Assembly (NCBI GenBank): GCA_050730755.1
Contig: JBOHNR010000017.1
Coordinates: 1-12,658 of the forward strand
Origin: CAVPPA01 sp050730755
GTDB lineage: Bacteria; Patescibacteriota; Saccharimonadia; Saccharimonadales; UBA4665
Reading direction: 5' to 3'
Length of the DNA stretch: 12,658 bases
Shown here: positions 1 to 7,184 of the stretch, piece by piece
Layout of the letters: every line of letters starts with the position of its first letter
Numbering within the stretch: position 1 is the stretch's first letter
Program-made: the position numbers and the translations under genes
Notes under the pieces: generated by a model
Databases searched by the model: none
What the model saw: only the letters and a program-made list of their open reading frames with translations
What the model was told of the DNA's origin: nothing

Positions 1-1251
1 GCTCTATATACAGCTGAAGCTGGTATTGAGGAATCAATTAATCAACTCAATTCAAATAGTAGCTTTTCTGGTTACTCAGCAGCTCAGACATTTTTTAACG
101 ATAGCACTCAGGGAGTCGGTACATTTACGACTATTATTTCCAATGTCTCGGGCAGTAATGCTAAAACTATTGTCTCAACTGGTACTGTTTACCGCAGTGG
201 CGGTAACAGCCCAGTTGCCACACGTTCGGTCGAAGTCACAGTCGTTGGTACTGCTTCTGGTAATATATCAGTTGAAACTGGACCCGGCGGCTTAATCCTC
301 GGTGGTAGCGCCAACATTACGAACGGCCCAGTCTATATTAACGGCACGGTTACCATGAGTGGCGCTTCACAGATTGGCACTAATAGCCAACCACTGGCGG
401 TTGATGTAGCCAACGATGCTTGTCCGACTGGCTCAAACCCAGGATCAACTTATCCGGTGGTTTGCACAGGCAGCACGCAGCCGATATCGCTAGCTTACAG
501 CACTACTATTTACGGAACTGTTTGTGCCACCGGACAAACCAGCACTGGTCCGAACAACAACATTAAAGGCGGCAACGGTGATCTAGGCCTAGAGGCTGGT
601 TGTACGGCACCAGTCATTTCCACTCCAACCTACAATCGGAGTGCCCAAATAAGTGCCGTTACTACTACGGCATCGGGAACCAGTAATACTTACACTTGCC
701 AATCGTATCCTTTCAACCGCACCTGGCCGGTCAATCTCGAGTTAACCGGCAATGTATCAATTGGCGGCAGTTGCAAACTGACAATCGACGGTGATGCCTA
801 CATTACCGGTAATTTAACTATCGGTGGCGCTGCCACAATTTCAGTTGCTAACAGTGTTGGTACTACCACGCCAGTGGTTATTGTCGACGGAACGATTACT
901 GTCGGCGGGTCAGCGGCGATGGTAGCCAACAGTAACGGTACCGGCATTGAATTTATCAGTTTCGATAGCGATGCCTCTTGCGATGCCAGTTGCATCAGTT
1001 TATCAGGCAATGATTTATATAATTCATCTAAGACGACAACTGTTAATATTGGCGGGGCAGTCAGTTTACCGGGTATGGTTTTCCAAGCTTATTGGGGTGA
1101 GTTAGTCCTAGCCGGGAGTGGCCATGTTGGGGCAGTCGCTGGTCAAACAATTAATCTGAGCGGTGCCGGAACAGTTATTTTTGGCACGACTCTTTCCTCA
1201 GGCACCAGTACTTGGGCTATTACCAGCTACCAACAGGTATTCGATCCGTAA
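1..1251 (+). CDS. PilX-like type IV pilus minor pilin / surface protein, 5' truncated by window edge
   Basis: The reading frame is open from the first base to the TAA at 1249-1251, giving 416 visible residues; the true start lies outside the window. The ATG at 355 is internal and would discard well-formed sequence. The first visible residues, ALYTAEAGIEESINQL, resemble the stretch just after the N-terminal helix of PilX-type pilins, where AEAG followed by an amphipathic helix is usual; this is a family inference. The rest is Gly/Thr/Ser/Val-rich with repeated short strands such as LTIGGAATI, ITVGGSAAM and VNIGGAVSL, resembling a bactofilin-like or polymer-forming beta-helix. Eight cysteines are spread over the exported part, so disulfides are possible. 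It lies directly before pilM on the same strand, supporting a pilus-associated, extracellular role. It could instead be a non-pilus surface protein with a pilin-type leader; the missing N-terminus would decide. Confidence 0.75.
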   Translation, partial: ALYTAEAGIEESINQLNSNSSFSGYSAAQTFFNDSTQGVGTFTTIISNVSGSNAKTIVSTGTVYRSGGNSPVATRSVEVTVVGTASGNISVETGPGGLILGGSANITNGPVYINGTVTMSGASQIGTNSQPLAVDVANDACPTGSNPGSTYPVVCTGSTQPISLAYSTTIYGTVCATGQTSTGPNNNIKGGNGDLGLEAGCTAPVISTPTYNRSAQISAVTTTASGTSNTYTCQSYPFNRTWPVNLELTGNVSIGGSCKLTIDGDAYITGNLTIGGAATISVANSVGTTTPVVIVDGTITVGGSAAMVANSNGTGIEFISFDSDASCDASCISLSGNDLYNSSKTTTVNIGGAVSLPGMVFQAYWGELVLAGSGHVGAVAGQTINLSGAGTVIFGTTLSSGTSTWAITSYQQVFDP

Positions 1252-1270
1252 GTTCATCACCCCTAAAAAA

Positions 1271-1279
1271 TGATATACT
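1271..1279 (+). promoter_or_regulatory. Extended -10 promoter element before pilM
   Basis: TGATATACT fits the extended -10 pattern TG-n-TATAAT with one mismatch. No good -35 hexamer is seen 17 bp upstream, as is common for extended -10 promoters. Predicted transcription start is near 1286, giving a leader of about 15 bases that still contains the AAAGG ribosome binding site. It would let pilMNO be transcribed separately from the PilX-like gene. Confidence 0.45.
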
Positions 1280-1286
1280 TACAGCT

Positions 1287-1291
1287 AAAGG
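1287..1291 (+). promoter_or_regulatory. Ribosome binding site of pilM
   Basis: AAAGG lies 9 bases before ATG 1301 and 6 bases before the in-frame TTG at 1298. Both spacings are workable, so the site does not fully decide the start; ATG is preferred. Confidence 0.5.
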
Positions 1292-1300
1292 TTACGCTTG

Positions 1301-2380
1301 ATGGGCAGCACCACAAATACTCCAAATTTACTTCGGAATAAGCCAATCTTCGGTCTTGACGTCGGGCATGGCTCGCTGAAGGTTATGCAGGTCGAACAAA
1401 CCGATGGCATTCAAGCACCCCGTATTATTGGCTATGGTACTACCACTTTCGATTCAAGTGCGCTTGATGACGGTGTCATCGTCAAACCGGAAGTTATCGC
1501 TCAATCTTTACTACATCTATTTAGACATGAATTGATTGGTGACATTACTACTCGTCGAGTAGCCCTAACAATTCCTTCATACCGTTCGTTTTCTAGATCT
1601 ATGCAGCTGCCGAAGCTATCAACCAAAGATCTCCAAGAAGCAGTTCGACTTGAAGTCGAACAATATATACCCTTACCGCTTGATGACTTATACCTAGATT
1701 ATATTGTCACTAAAGAAGGTAAAGAGATGAACGACTTGCTGGCCGTTGCCGTGCCAAAAGAAATCGTCGATTCTTATCTAGTCCTATCCAGAACGGTCGG
1801 TTTGGAAGTTATGTTAGTGGAGACAGCTATGTCAGCTGACTCTAGACTCTTTTCTCAAGATAAATACCACACAATTACGAGTGTCATCATTGATTTTGGT
1901 TCCTTAACGGCTGATATTAGTATTTTCAACATACACACCCTTGTAACTGGAACAGTACCGGCCGGCGGATTAGTATTTACGAACGCTATTAAAGACAGCT
2001 TGGGCGTAACTATGGCTGAAGCCGGCATTATCAAGACTAAATACGGCCTGAGCCTAAGTAAAAAACAACGTGAGATTACTGAAGCCTTGAAGCCAACTCT
2101 CCAAAAGCTAATTAAAGAAATCCAACGAATGATTCGCTACCACGAAGAACATTACGGTTCCGAGCGACCAATTGGACAAATCATAATGCTTGGTGGAGGA
2201 GCTAATATGCCCGGTCTAAGCGACTATTTAACTAGTGCTTTGCGACTACCGGTCAGAGTCCATGACCCTTGGCAATACCTTAATTTCAAGGGCTATCAGG
2301 GACCCAGTAAAGCTGATAGATCAATGTATGCCACTGTGGCCGGTTTATCATTAGTCAACCCTAAAGAGATATTTGCGTGA
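1301..2380 (+). CDS. pilM: Type IV pilus assembly actin-like ATPase PilM
   Basis: A 359-residue protein of the FtsA/actin-like ATPase fold that forms the cytoplasmic ring of the pilus alignment complex and binds the N-terminus of PilN. Visible motifs are the first phosphate loop FGLDVGHGSLKV (about 17-28), the typical PilM stretch LEVEQYIPLPLDDLYLDY (about 118-135), the second phosphate loop DFGSLTADI (about 198-206) and the adenosine motif MLGGGANMPGL (about 296-306). Length is normal for PilM. An in-frame TTG one codon upstream (1298) is an alternative start. The stop overlaps the GTG start of pilN (GTGA at 2377-2380), which implies translational coupling. The PilN that follows keeps the PilM-binding motif, so the pair looks functional. 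Confidence 0.95.
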   Translation: MGSTTNTPNLLRNKPIFGLDVGHGSLKVMQVEQTDGIQAPRIIGYGTTTFDSSALDDGVIVKPEVIAQSLLHLFRHELIGDITTRRVALTIPSYRSFSRSMQLPKLSTKDLQEAVRLEVEQYIPLPLDDLYLDYIVTKEGKEMNDLLAVAVPKEIVDSYLVLSRTVGLEVMLVETAMSADSRLFSQDKYHTITSVIIDFGSLTADISIFNIHTLVTGTVPAGGLVFTNAIKDSLGVTMAEAGIIKTKYGLSLSKKQREITEALKPTLQKLIKEIQRMIRYHEEHYGSERPIGQIIMLGGGANMPGLSDYLTSALRLPVRVHDPWQYLNFKGYQGPSKADRSMYATVAGLSLVNPKEIFA

Positions 2381-2982
2381 TTAACTTACTACCGCCTGAC
2401 GTCAAAACGTCATATGGATATGCCTATCGGAATACGAGGCTGGTACGCTGGGTGATCGCTTTCAGCCTAAGTTTTATAGGCTTGATTGTGATCAGCACGG
2501 CCGGTATTCTATGGATTCATCAAACCGCTCAGACTTATACTTCACAAATTACTACGGAACAAAACTCCCTTAACCAACAAAAGCTTCCGGCTACCGAAGC
2601 TCAGGTTCAAGATATCAGTAATAATCTACAATTAACTGTTAAGGTCCTTTCTCAGGAAGTTCTTTTTTCAAAACTTTTGCAACAATTAGCCACTGTTATG
2701 CCAAGTAATACGATTTTAACCGACCTTAATATCGCTCAAATTCAAGGCGGCGTTGACATAACGGCTCAGGCTACCAACTATAATACGGCCACTCAAGTAC
2801 AGGTCAATCTCGCGGCACCAACTAATAAAATCTTCACCCAGGCTGACATTGAAAATATTAATTGCGTGACAGGTTCGGCCATATCCAACCCACTGACCGC
2901 TCAATATCCGTGCACCGTTACTATACGAGCCCTTTTTGCGCCAAACAATCCGTTTCTTTTTATTAATGGCAGTAATTCGTAG
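2377..2982 (+). CDS. pilN: Type IV pilus inner-membrane assembly protein PilN
   Basis: A 201-residue single-pass membrane protein. It begins with MINLLPPD, matching the INLLP motif by which PilN is known to dock into PilM. One transmembrane helix follows at about 24-47, then a Gln/Thr-rich, probably coiled periplasmic-side region at about 50-100 and a small alpha/beta domain typical of PilN. It starts with GTG overlapping the pilM stop; a partial ribosome binding site, AAAGAG, lies 8 bases upstream. The stop TAG is separated from the pilO ATG by two bases. As a CPR protein it would act at the cytoplasmic membrane facing outward, there being probably no outer membrane. Identity rests on the INLLP motif, topology and position between pilM and pilO. 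Confidence 0.88.
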   Translation: MINLLPPDVKTSYGYAYRNTRLVRWVIAFSLSFIGLIVISTAGILWIHQTAQTYTSQITTEQNSLNQQKLPATEAQVQDISNNLQLTVKVLSQEVLFSKLLQQLATVMPSNTILTDLNIAQIQGGVDITAQATNYNTATQVQVNLAAPTNKIFTQADIENINCVTGSAISNPLTAQYPCTVTIRALFAPNNPFLFINGSNS

Positions 2983-2984
2983 CT

Positions 2985-3602
2985 ATGACTTCTAAACGCT
3001 TATACTTTATGATGTTGGGACTGATCGGGCTCCTGATTGTTGGCTTAATAGCGGGGGCCTACGGCTCTGATAAACTTTTGCAAAATCAGTCTCAGAGCCT
3101 TGTTAACGATCGTCTTCAAACGGCAGTTTTAGCCCAAGAACAAACTGAATTAGTAGAGGCTAAACAGGATATTAAAAAGTACCAAGGCTTAGCCGTTATT
3201 GCCGGAAGTGTCGTCCCGCAGGACAAAGATCAAGCTGAAACAATCCGCCAGATTGCTAATATTGCCAGTGAAAACGGCGTCACACTTGGGTCAATTACTT
3301 TGCCATCTTCATCACTGGGTCTAAGCGAAAGCGGTCAGCCAGTAACTCAATCATCTACTTCTAGTTTGCAATTATCTCAACTAACGCCAGTTGTGGGTAT
3401 TCCTGGGGTTTATAGTCTGCAACTAGTCGTTGAATCGGATACTAACAGTCCAGTGCCATATAATAATTTCATCAATTTCTTAAACGATTTAGAAAATAAC
3501 CGCCGGACAGCTCTGATTGATAGCATTACAATAGAACCGAATACCGTCAATCGAAATGACATAGATTTCACACTAACCTTAGATGAGTACATTAAGCCAT
3601 GA
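2985..3602 (+). CDS. pilO: Type IV pilus inner-membrane assembly protein PilO
   Basis: A 205-residue protein with one N-terminal transmembrane helix (about 7-27, rich in Leu/Ile/Gly), a charged helical region predicted to be coiled coil (about 35-75, many Gln/Glu/Lys) and a C-terminal domain compatible with the ferredoxin-like fold of PilO. PilO pairs with PilN to form the membrane part of the alignment complex between the PilM ring and the pilus. The middle (about 105-135) is a Ser/Thr/Gln-rich linker. It starts two bases after pilN stops and its TGA overlaps the next ATG (ATGA at 3599-3602). Sequence identity in this family is low, so the call relies on topology and gene order. Confidence 0.85.
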   Translation: MTSKRLYFMMLGLIGLLIVGLIAGAYGSDKLLQNQSQSLVNDRLQTAVLAQEQTELVEAKQDIKKYQGLAVIAGSVVPQDKDQAETIRQIANIASENGVTLGSITLPSSSLGLSESGQPVTQSSTSSLQLSQLTPVVGIPGVYSLQLVVESDTNSPVPYNNFINFLNDLENNRRTALIDSITIEPNTVNRNDIDFTLTLDEYIKP

Positions 3603-3919
3603 AAAATAGTAACATTAATCTCAAATTAGATTTCAAGTCAGCGCCTGATCTTTTAAGCACGTTCAGTCATCGTCTAGGTCGATATACGCTTATCTTATTT
3701 CTGCTTCTGGTAACTGTAGTTTATGCCTTTGTTCTTTTAAAAATAGATAATTTAAGTAACGCTCAACCAAATAACTATCAAATTAGCTCAAAAGTTAAAA
3801 GTGTCGCAATACCCCATATAAACCCAACTACAGTCTCGCAAATTCAAAACCTCCAAAACAATAGCGTTAGCGTCCAGGCATTATTCAACCAAGCTCGAAC
3901 TAATCCATTCCAAGAATAA
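3599..3919 (+). CDS. Small single-pass membrane protein in the pilP position of the pilus operon
   Basis: A 106-residue protein that I do not recognise as a named family. It has a polar cytoplasmic start, one strong transmembrane helix (about 29-48) and an extracytoplasmic tail of about 58 residues rich in Asn/Gln/Ser, ending ARTNPFQE. Its ATG overlaps the pilO stop, so it is almost certainly co-translated with pilMNO. In proteobacterial clusters this slot holds the lipoprotein PilP, but no lipobox Cys is present here and the protein is much shorter. The terminal NPF is faintly reminiscent of the R-x-PF stretch near the N-terminus of PilP/GspC-like proteins; that is only a resemblance. A role as an extra partner of the PilNO complex is inferred from position. 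Confidence 0.7.
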   Translation: MKNSNINLKLDFKSAPDLLSTFSHRLGRYTLILFLLLVTVVYAFVLLKIDNLSNAQPNNYQISSKVKSVAIPHINPTTVSQIQNLQNNSVSVQALFNQARTNPFQE

Positions 3920-3942
3920 AATTCTAAAATTTATTTATTGGA
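3909..3942. terminator. AT-rich imperfect hairpin between convergent pilus operon and ruvB
   Basis: TCCAA (3909-3913) pairs with TTGGA (3938-3942) and AATAAA (3915-3920) with TTTATT (3930-3935), separated by a small internal bulge and a 9-base loop. It overlaps the stop of the last pilus gene and lies 11 bases from the ruvB stop. There is no clear U-run after it in either direction, so it is at best a weak bidirectional terminator. Confidence 0.3.
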
Positions 3943-3953
3943 TTAATTAAACA

Positions 3954-4988
3954 CTAAACTAGCGTTGGTTGGTTTTTATCGTGTTTTGGTAGCTGCTTAC
4001 CCATGTGTTGGTAACCTTTTTGGGTCACCTTTCGGCCGCGTGGTGTTCGCTCAAGTAATCCAATTTGCATTAGGTAGGGTTCGATGAAGTCCTCGATCGT
4101 ACCACGCTCTTCAGTTGTCATGGCGGCTAGTGTTTCGACGCCGACTGGTCCGCCGTGATAGTTTTCGATAATAGCGCTCAGCAGCATTCTATCGACTGGA
4201 TCTAGGCCCAGTTCGTCAATGTCCAATAATTGAAGGGCTTGTTGACTGGCCGCAGCATCAATAATGCCATCGCCGTTAACATCGGCATAATCACGAGCCC
4301 GTTTTAATAGCCGGTTAGCAATTCGCGGCGTTAGGCGAGCTCGAACCGCTAAAAGCTCAGCTCCTTTTTTATCAATTGGTATTCCTAAGATCTTAGCCGA
4401 ACGCTCAATAATCTTACTCAGCTGCTCTACTGTATAAAACTCTAGACGATGAACGTGACCGAAGCGATCAAGAAGGGGCGCCGCCATAATGCCTGTTCTG
4501 GTTGTCGCGCCAATTAAAGTGAAGTGTGGTAGGTCTAAGCGGAGACTACGTGAACTCGGTCCTTTGCCAAGTATAATATCGAGTTTAAAGTCCTCCATAG
4601 CGATATAGAGAACTTCTTCAACCGTTCGGTGAAGTCGATGAATCTCGTCAATAAACAGAATATCACCGTCCTGTAAGTTTGTTAGCAAATGAGCTAAATC
4701 ACCAGCTCGTTCTATGGCCGGACCCGAAGTAATTCTAATCTGGGCACCCATCTCGTGGGCGATAACACTCGCCATCGTCGTTTTTCCAAGACCAGGCGGA
4801 CCGTATAAGAGAACATGATCCAGTGGTTCTTTCCTTTTTTGAGCTGCTTTAACAGCCAATTGAAGATTTTGTTTGAGCCAATCCTGGCCAATGTAGCTAC
4901 TAAAATCGTGTGGTCGTAAGCGAGCTTCAAATGCTTCCTCAGCTGGGTTATCGACGACAACGCTCGTATGCACAACGCGTTCGATCAT
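3954..4988 (-). CDS. ruvB: Holliday junction branch migration ATPase RuvB
   Basis: A 344-residue AAA+ motor that forms the hexameric ring driving branch migration with RuvA. Counting from ATG 4988, visible motifs are Walker A GPPGLGKTT (63-71), Walker B LFIDEIH (111-117), the GATTR motif (160-164) and the C-terminal winged-helix region with GGPVGVETLA and ERGTIEDFIEPYLMQIG. The usual PLRDRFG motif reads PLLDRFG (171-177), an Arg to Leu change. An in-frame GTG at 5009 would add seven residues, but MIERVVH resembles the usual RuvB start. A perfect TATAAT also ends exactly six bases before ATG 4988, so a transcript would begin at this ATG. The gene follows ruvA by 45 bases, giving the order ruvC-ruvA-ruvB, with ruvB probably also having its own promoter. 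Confidence 0.97.
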   Translation of the reverse strand: MIERVVHTSVVVDNPAEEAFEARLRPHDFSSYIGQDWLKQNLQLAVKAAQKRKEPLDHVLLYGPPGLGKTTMASVIAHEMGAQIRITSGPAIERAGDLAHLLTNLQDGDILFIDEIHRLHRTVEEVLYIAMEDFKLDIILGKGPSSRSLRLDLPHFTLIGATTRTGIMAAPLLDRFGHVHRLEFYTVEQLSKIIERSAKILGIPIDKKGAELLAVRARLTPRIANRLLKRARDYADVNGDGIIDAAASQQALQLLDIDELGLDPVDRMLLSAIIENYHGGPVGVETLAAMTTEERGTIEDFIEPYLMQIGLLERTPRGRKVTQKGYQHMGKQLPKHDKNQPTLV

Positions 4989-4994
4989 AGACTC

Positions 4995-5000
4995 ATTATA
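4995..5000 (-). promoter_or_regulatory. Consensus -10 box for a leaderless ruvB transcript
   Basis: TATAAT on the minus strand is followed by six bases (GAGTCT) and then ATG 4988, placing the expected +1 on the A of the start codon. No convincing -35 hexamer is present 17 bp upstream. The box lies inside the seven extra codons of the alternative GTG start, which argues against that longer form. Confidence 0.5.
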
Positions 5001-5033
5001 CCTTGACACTGCTCGATGATGTATTAAAGTTTG

Positions 5034-5609
5034 TTAACCCTTAAGAGCCTGCCGAATACGTTCTTCAGTTGATAAACTCGGATCAACTTGATGCAAAGCT
5101 GCTACTGCATCCTGCGGCGAATAGCCGAGGCTAGTTAGCGCTTCAACAGCCTCGTCTTGATTATCAATACCCGCACGGTTGACAATATTCTCAGCTGATT
5201 CACTGACAAGTTGACCGACTTTATCACGGAGCTCGACGACCATCTGTTCAGCAGCCCTTTTTCCGACACCTTTAGCGCTTTGTAATAATTTTACATCGCC
5301 CGAAGCAAGTGCTTCACGTACTTTTATAGCACTGCCAATATCTAAAACGGCCATAGCCACCTTTGGTCCAACATTTTTAACACTTAGAAGTTGCTCAAAT
5401 AACTGCTTAGTCTCAAATGAAACAAAACCATATAAATCATGAGCTTGCTCGCGAATGTGTTCATAAATGTAGAGTCTAGACTTTTGGCCGGTAAATAAGC
5501 GACTGTGGTCTTCACTAGTTACATTCAAACTGTAGCCCACACCGTTTACGTCGATTACCACTATATCTAGCATTTTTTCGCTTATCAGTCCCTCAAGTGT
5601 GGCTATCAT
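5034..5609 (-). CDS. ruvA: Holliday junction DNA-binding protein RuvA
   Basis: A 191-residue protein, near the usual length of about 200. RuvA tetramers clamp the four-way junction and load RuvB. The N-terminal OB-fold starts MIATLEGLI and includes VNGVGYSL. Two helix-hairpin-helix motifs are visible, LLSVKNVGPKVAMAVL (about 74-89) and LQSAKGVGKRAAEQMV (about 109-124). The C-terminal domain that contacts RuvB (about 150-191) contains EAVEALTSLGYSPQDA. It starts 8 bases after the ruvC stop with only a weak ribosome binding site, so it is probably translated from a ruvC-ruvA mRNA. Confidence 0.96.
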   Translation of the reverse strand: MIATLEGLISEKMLDIVVIDVNGVGYSLNVTSEDHSRLFTGQKSRLYIYEHIREQAHDLYGFVSFETKQLFEQLLSVKNVGPKVAMAVLDIGSAIKVREALASGDVKLLQSAKGVGKRAAEQMVVELRDKVGQLVSESAENIVNRAGIDNQDEAVEALTSLGYSPQDAVAALHQVDPSLSTEERIRQALKG

Positions 5610-5617
5610 CTTATCTA

Positions 5618-6088
5618 TTATCGCATAGTCTGCGAATGAGTTAGGGCAGCAGCTAGGGCATCGGCGCAGTCATCAGGTTTTGGAATTTCATTCAATTTTA
5701 AAATAATCCTGACCATTTCCTGAATTTGTTTTTTATCCGCTTTACCGTAACCTGTGATAGCCATCTTAATTTGGAGTGGTGTGTATTCAAAAATAGCAAG
5801 ACCAGCTTGATGGCCACACAATAATACGACACCCCTAGCTTGGGCTACCGTCATGGCCGTCGTTACATTTCGAACAAAAAAGAGTTTCTCGACTGACATT
5901 ATATCGGGTTTAGACGAGGCGATAATATTCGTTAACTCCTCATAAATTGTTTCTAAACGGACGGCATCATCTTCTTTAACTGGAGTCCGTATAACACCAG
6001 CATCGATTAACTGAACCTCTCCTTTTGCAACCTCAATAACACCAAAGCCTAAAATTCCTGTGCCAGGATCAATGCCTAAGATACGCAT
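5618..6088 (-). CDS. ruvC: Crossover junction endodeoxyribonuclease RuvC
   Basis: The RNase H-fold resolvase that cuts Holliday junctions after RuvAB migration. From ATG 6088 it has 156 residues, close to the family norm. Catalytic acidic residues are visible: D7 in GIDPGTG, E67 in VEKLFF, and D140/D143 in PDDCADALAAALTH. A longer frame reaches back to 6130, but MRILGIDPG is the classic RuvC N-terminus. The extra 14 codons would also run over the divergent promoter and into the neighbouring gene. TATACT ends six bases before ATG 6088, predicting a leaderless transcript covering ruvC and ruvA. Confidence 0.95.
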   Translation of the reverse strand: MRILGIDPGTGILGFGVIEVAKGEVQLIDAGVIRTPVKEDDAVRLETIYEELTNIIASSKPDIMSVEKLFFVRNVTTAMTVAQARGVVLLCGHQAGLAIFEYTPLQIKMAITGYGKADKKQIQEMVRIILKLNEIPKPDDCADALAAALTHSQTMR

Positions 6089-6094
6089 ATGAAT

Positions 6095-6100
6095 AGTATA
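6095..6100 (-). promoter_or_regulatory. -10 box for a leaderless ruvC transcript
   Basis: TATACT on the minus strand is followed by ATTCAT and then ATG 6088, so +1 would fall on the start codon. It overlaps the oppositely oriented -10 of the phospholipase D-like gene within a 23-bp intergenic gap. Confidence 0.5.
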
Positions 6101-6104
6101 GAAT
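6099..6104 (+). promoter_or_regulatory. -10 box for the phospholipase D-like gene
   Basis: TAGAAT (one mismatch to TATAAT) is followed by seven bases and ATG 6112. Any transcript starting from it would have a leader of 0-1 base. It shares bases 6099-6100 with the ruvC -10 on the other strand. Confidence 0.4.
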
Positions 6105-6111
6105 ATCATGT

Positions 6112-7179
6112 ATGCCCGATATCCAGCCAACTTTATATAACAATGATAGCTTCACCTTCGTGACCAGATCCGAATATTTTAACGAACTAATAGCAAAGCT
6201 GGAGCAAGCCAAAAACGGTGATCGAATAACGATCGCCACTCATGTCCTGGATGTCAACGAACCAATAATCGCCAAGTTGGTCGAGGTTTTATCAGCAGCT
6301 GCTCAACGCGGAGTTGAAATTAAGCTAGCTTTGGACGAGCGAACGTTACCGATCATGCAACGTATACCTCTCAATCGCACCAAACAAGCCCTGATTCACA
6401 AAACCAGCGACTCACTGCAGAGGCTACAGACGGCTGGTGTTTCATATGCCATTATAAACAAAACGTTTAAAAGACTAATCAATCAATACGCTGGTCGATT
6501 ACACATTAAAGTGGCCACCATTAATGATGAAGTCTATATTGGCGGTTGCAATCTAGCTAGTGATTCGCAGATAGACATGATGGTCCATTGGAATGACCCG
6601 AAATTAGCCAAATGGCTTTATGAACTGATAAGTACGATGATCCAGAAGCAAAGTAGCCGGCTTAGTCTAGGCACAAAAGATCAAGAAATATTGCTTGATA
6701 AAAACACAAAGTTGCTGCTTGACGTTGGCAAACCAAAACAGTCGATTATTTATGAGCAGGCTCTATTATTAATCGATAATGCCCAAGATTGGATCGTTAT
6801 GACTTGTCAGTTTTTTCCAAACAGTACTACAGCCAGGCATTTAGCTTTAGCCTATAATCGTGGTGTCGATGTCAGTCTTTATTTCAACCATCCAAGCAAA
6901 CATCGACCCGGCCATAATATTCTGCATCACGTAGTACTGTTGCATGAACGGACCAGAAGACCTTCAGCCCTTTTTAAACAACAACTCAGTAAAGATTTAC
7001 CATTTGTTCATGCTAAATTACTAGCAACCGAACATGGAGCCATGATCGGTAGTCATAATTATGTAGCGGCTGGCGTTAATTTCGGCACCGTTGAATTAAC
7101 TTTAGTACGCTATGATAACCAGTTTGCTCGCAACTCTGTTCAGCATTTTCTTAAACAGTTGGCTAGCGCAAAAATCTAG
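6112..7179 (+). CDS. Phospholipase D superfamily protein with two HKD-type motifs
   Basis: A 355-residue protein with the two-lobe phospholipase D layout also found in cardiolipin synthases and some nucleases. The first motif, HIKVATINDEVYIGGCN (about 131-147), has H131 and K133, but Asn where the HKD Asp is expected; Asp is one residue later. The second, HAKLLATEHGAMIGSHN (about 300-316), has H300 and K302 with Glu in the Asp position. The catalytic His and Lys of both halves are thus present. No signal peptide or transmembrane segment is evident, unlike most cardiolipin synthases, so it is probably cytosolic or peripheral. It diverges from ruvC and its stop overlaps the yebC stop. The substrate, phospholipid or nucleic acid, cannot be told from sequence; proximity to ruvCAB is not proof of a DNA role. 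Confidence 0.85.
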   Translation: MPDIQPTLYNNDSFTFVTRSEYFNELIAKLEQAKNGDRITIATHVLDVNEPIIAKLVEVLSAAAQRGVEIKLALDERTLPIMQRIPLNRTKQALIHKTSDSLQRLQTAGVSYAIINKTFKRLINQYAGRLHIKVATINDEVYIGGCNLASDSQIDMMVHWNDPKLAKWLYELISTMIQKQSSRLSLGTKDQEILLDKNTKLLLDVGKPKQSIIYEQALLLIDNAQDWIVMTCQFFPNSTTARHLALAYNRGVDVSLYFNHPSKHRPGHNILHHVVLLHERTRRPSALFKQQLSKDLPFVHAKLLATEHGAMIGSHNYVAAGVNFGTVELTLVRYDNQFARNSVQHFLKQLASAKI

Positions 7180-7184
7180 ATTTT
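7171..7184. repeat. Perfect 14-bp palindrome containing two overlapping stop codons
   Basis: AAAATCTAGATTTT is its own reverse complement. The central CTAG supplies both TAG stops: 7177-7179 for the phospholipase D-like gene (+) and 7178-7176 for yebC (-). It could form a short hairpin with a four-U tail in either direction, so a weak bidirectional terminator is possible. Confidence 0.5.

Noticed and set aside
355..1251. Shorter start (ATG 355) for the PilX-like gene
   Set aside because: The frame is open to base 1 with pilin-like and beta-repeat sequence upstream, so this ATG is internal.
4712..4975. 87-codon minus-strand ORF inside ruvB
   Set aside because: Out-of-frame shadow of a clearly real ruvB gene.
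5003..5008. TTGACA on the + strand between ruvA and ruvB as a promoter -35
   Set aside because: The hexamer 17 bp downstream is AAAGTT, not a -10, and no + strand gene follows.
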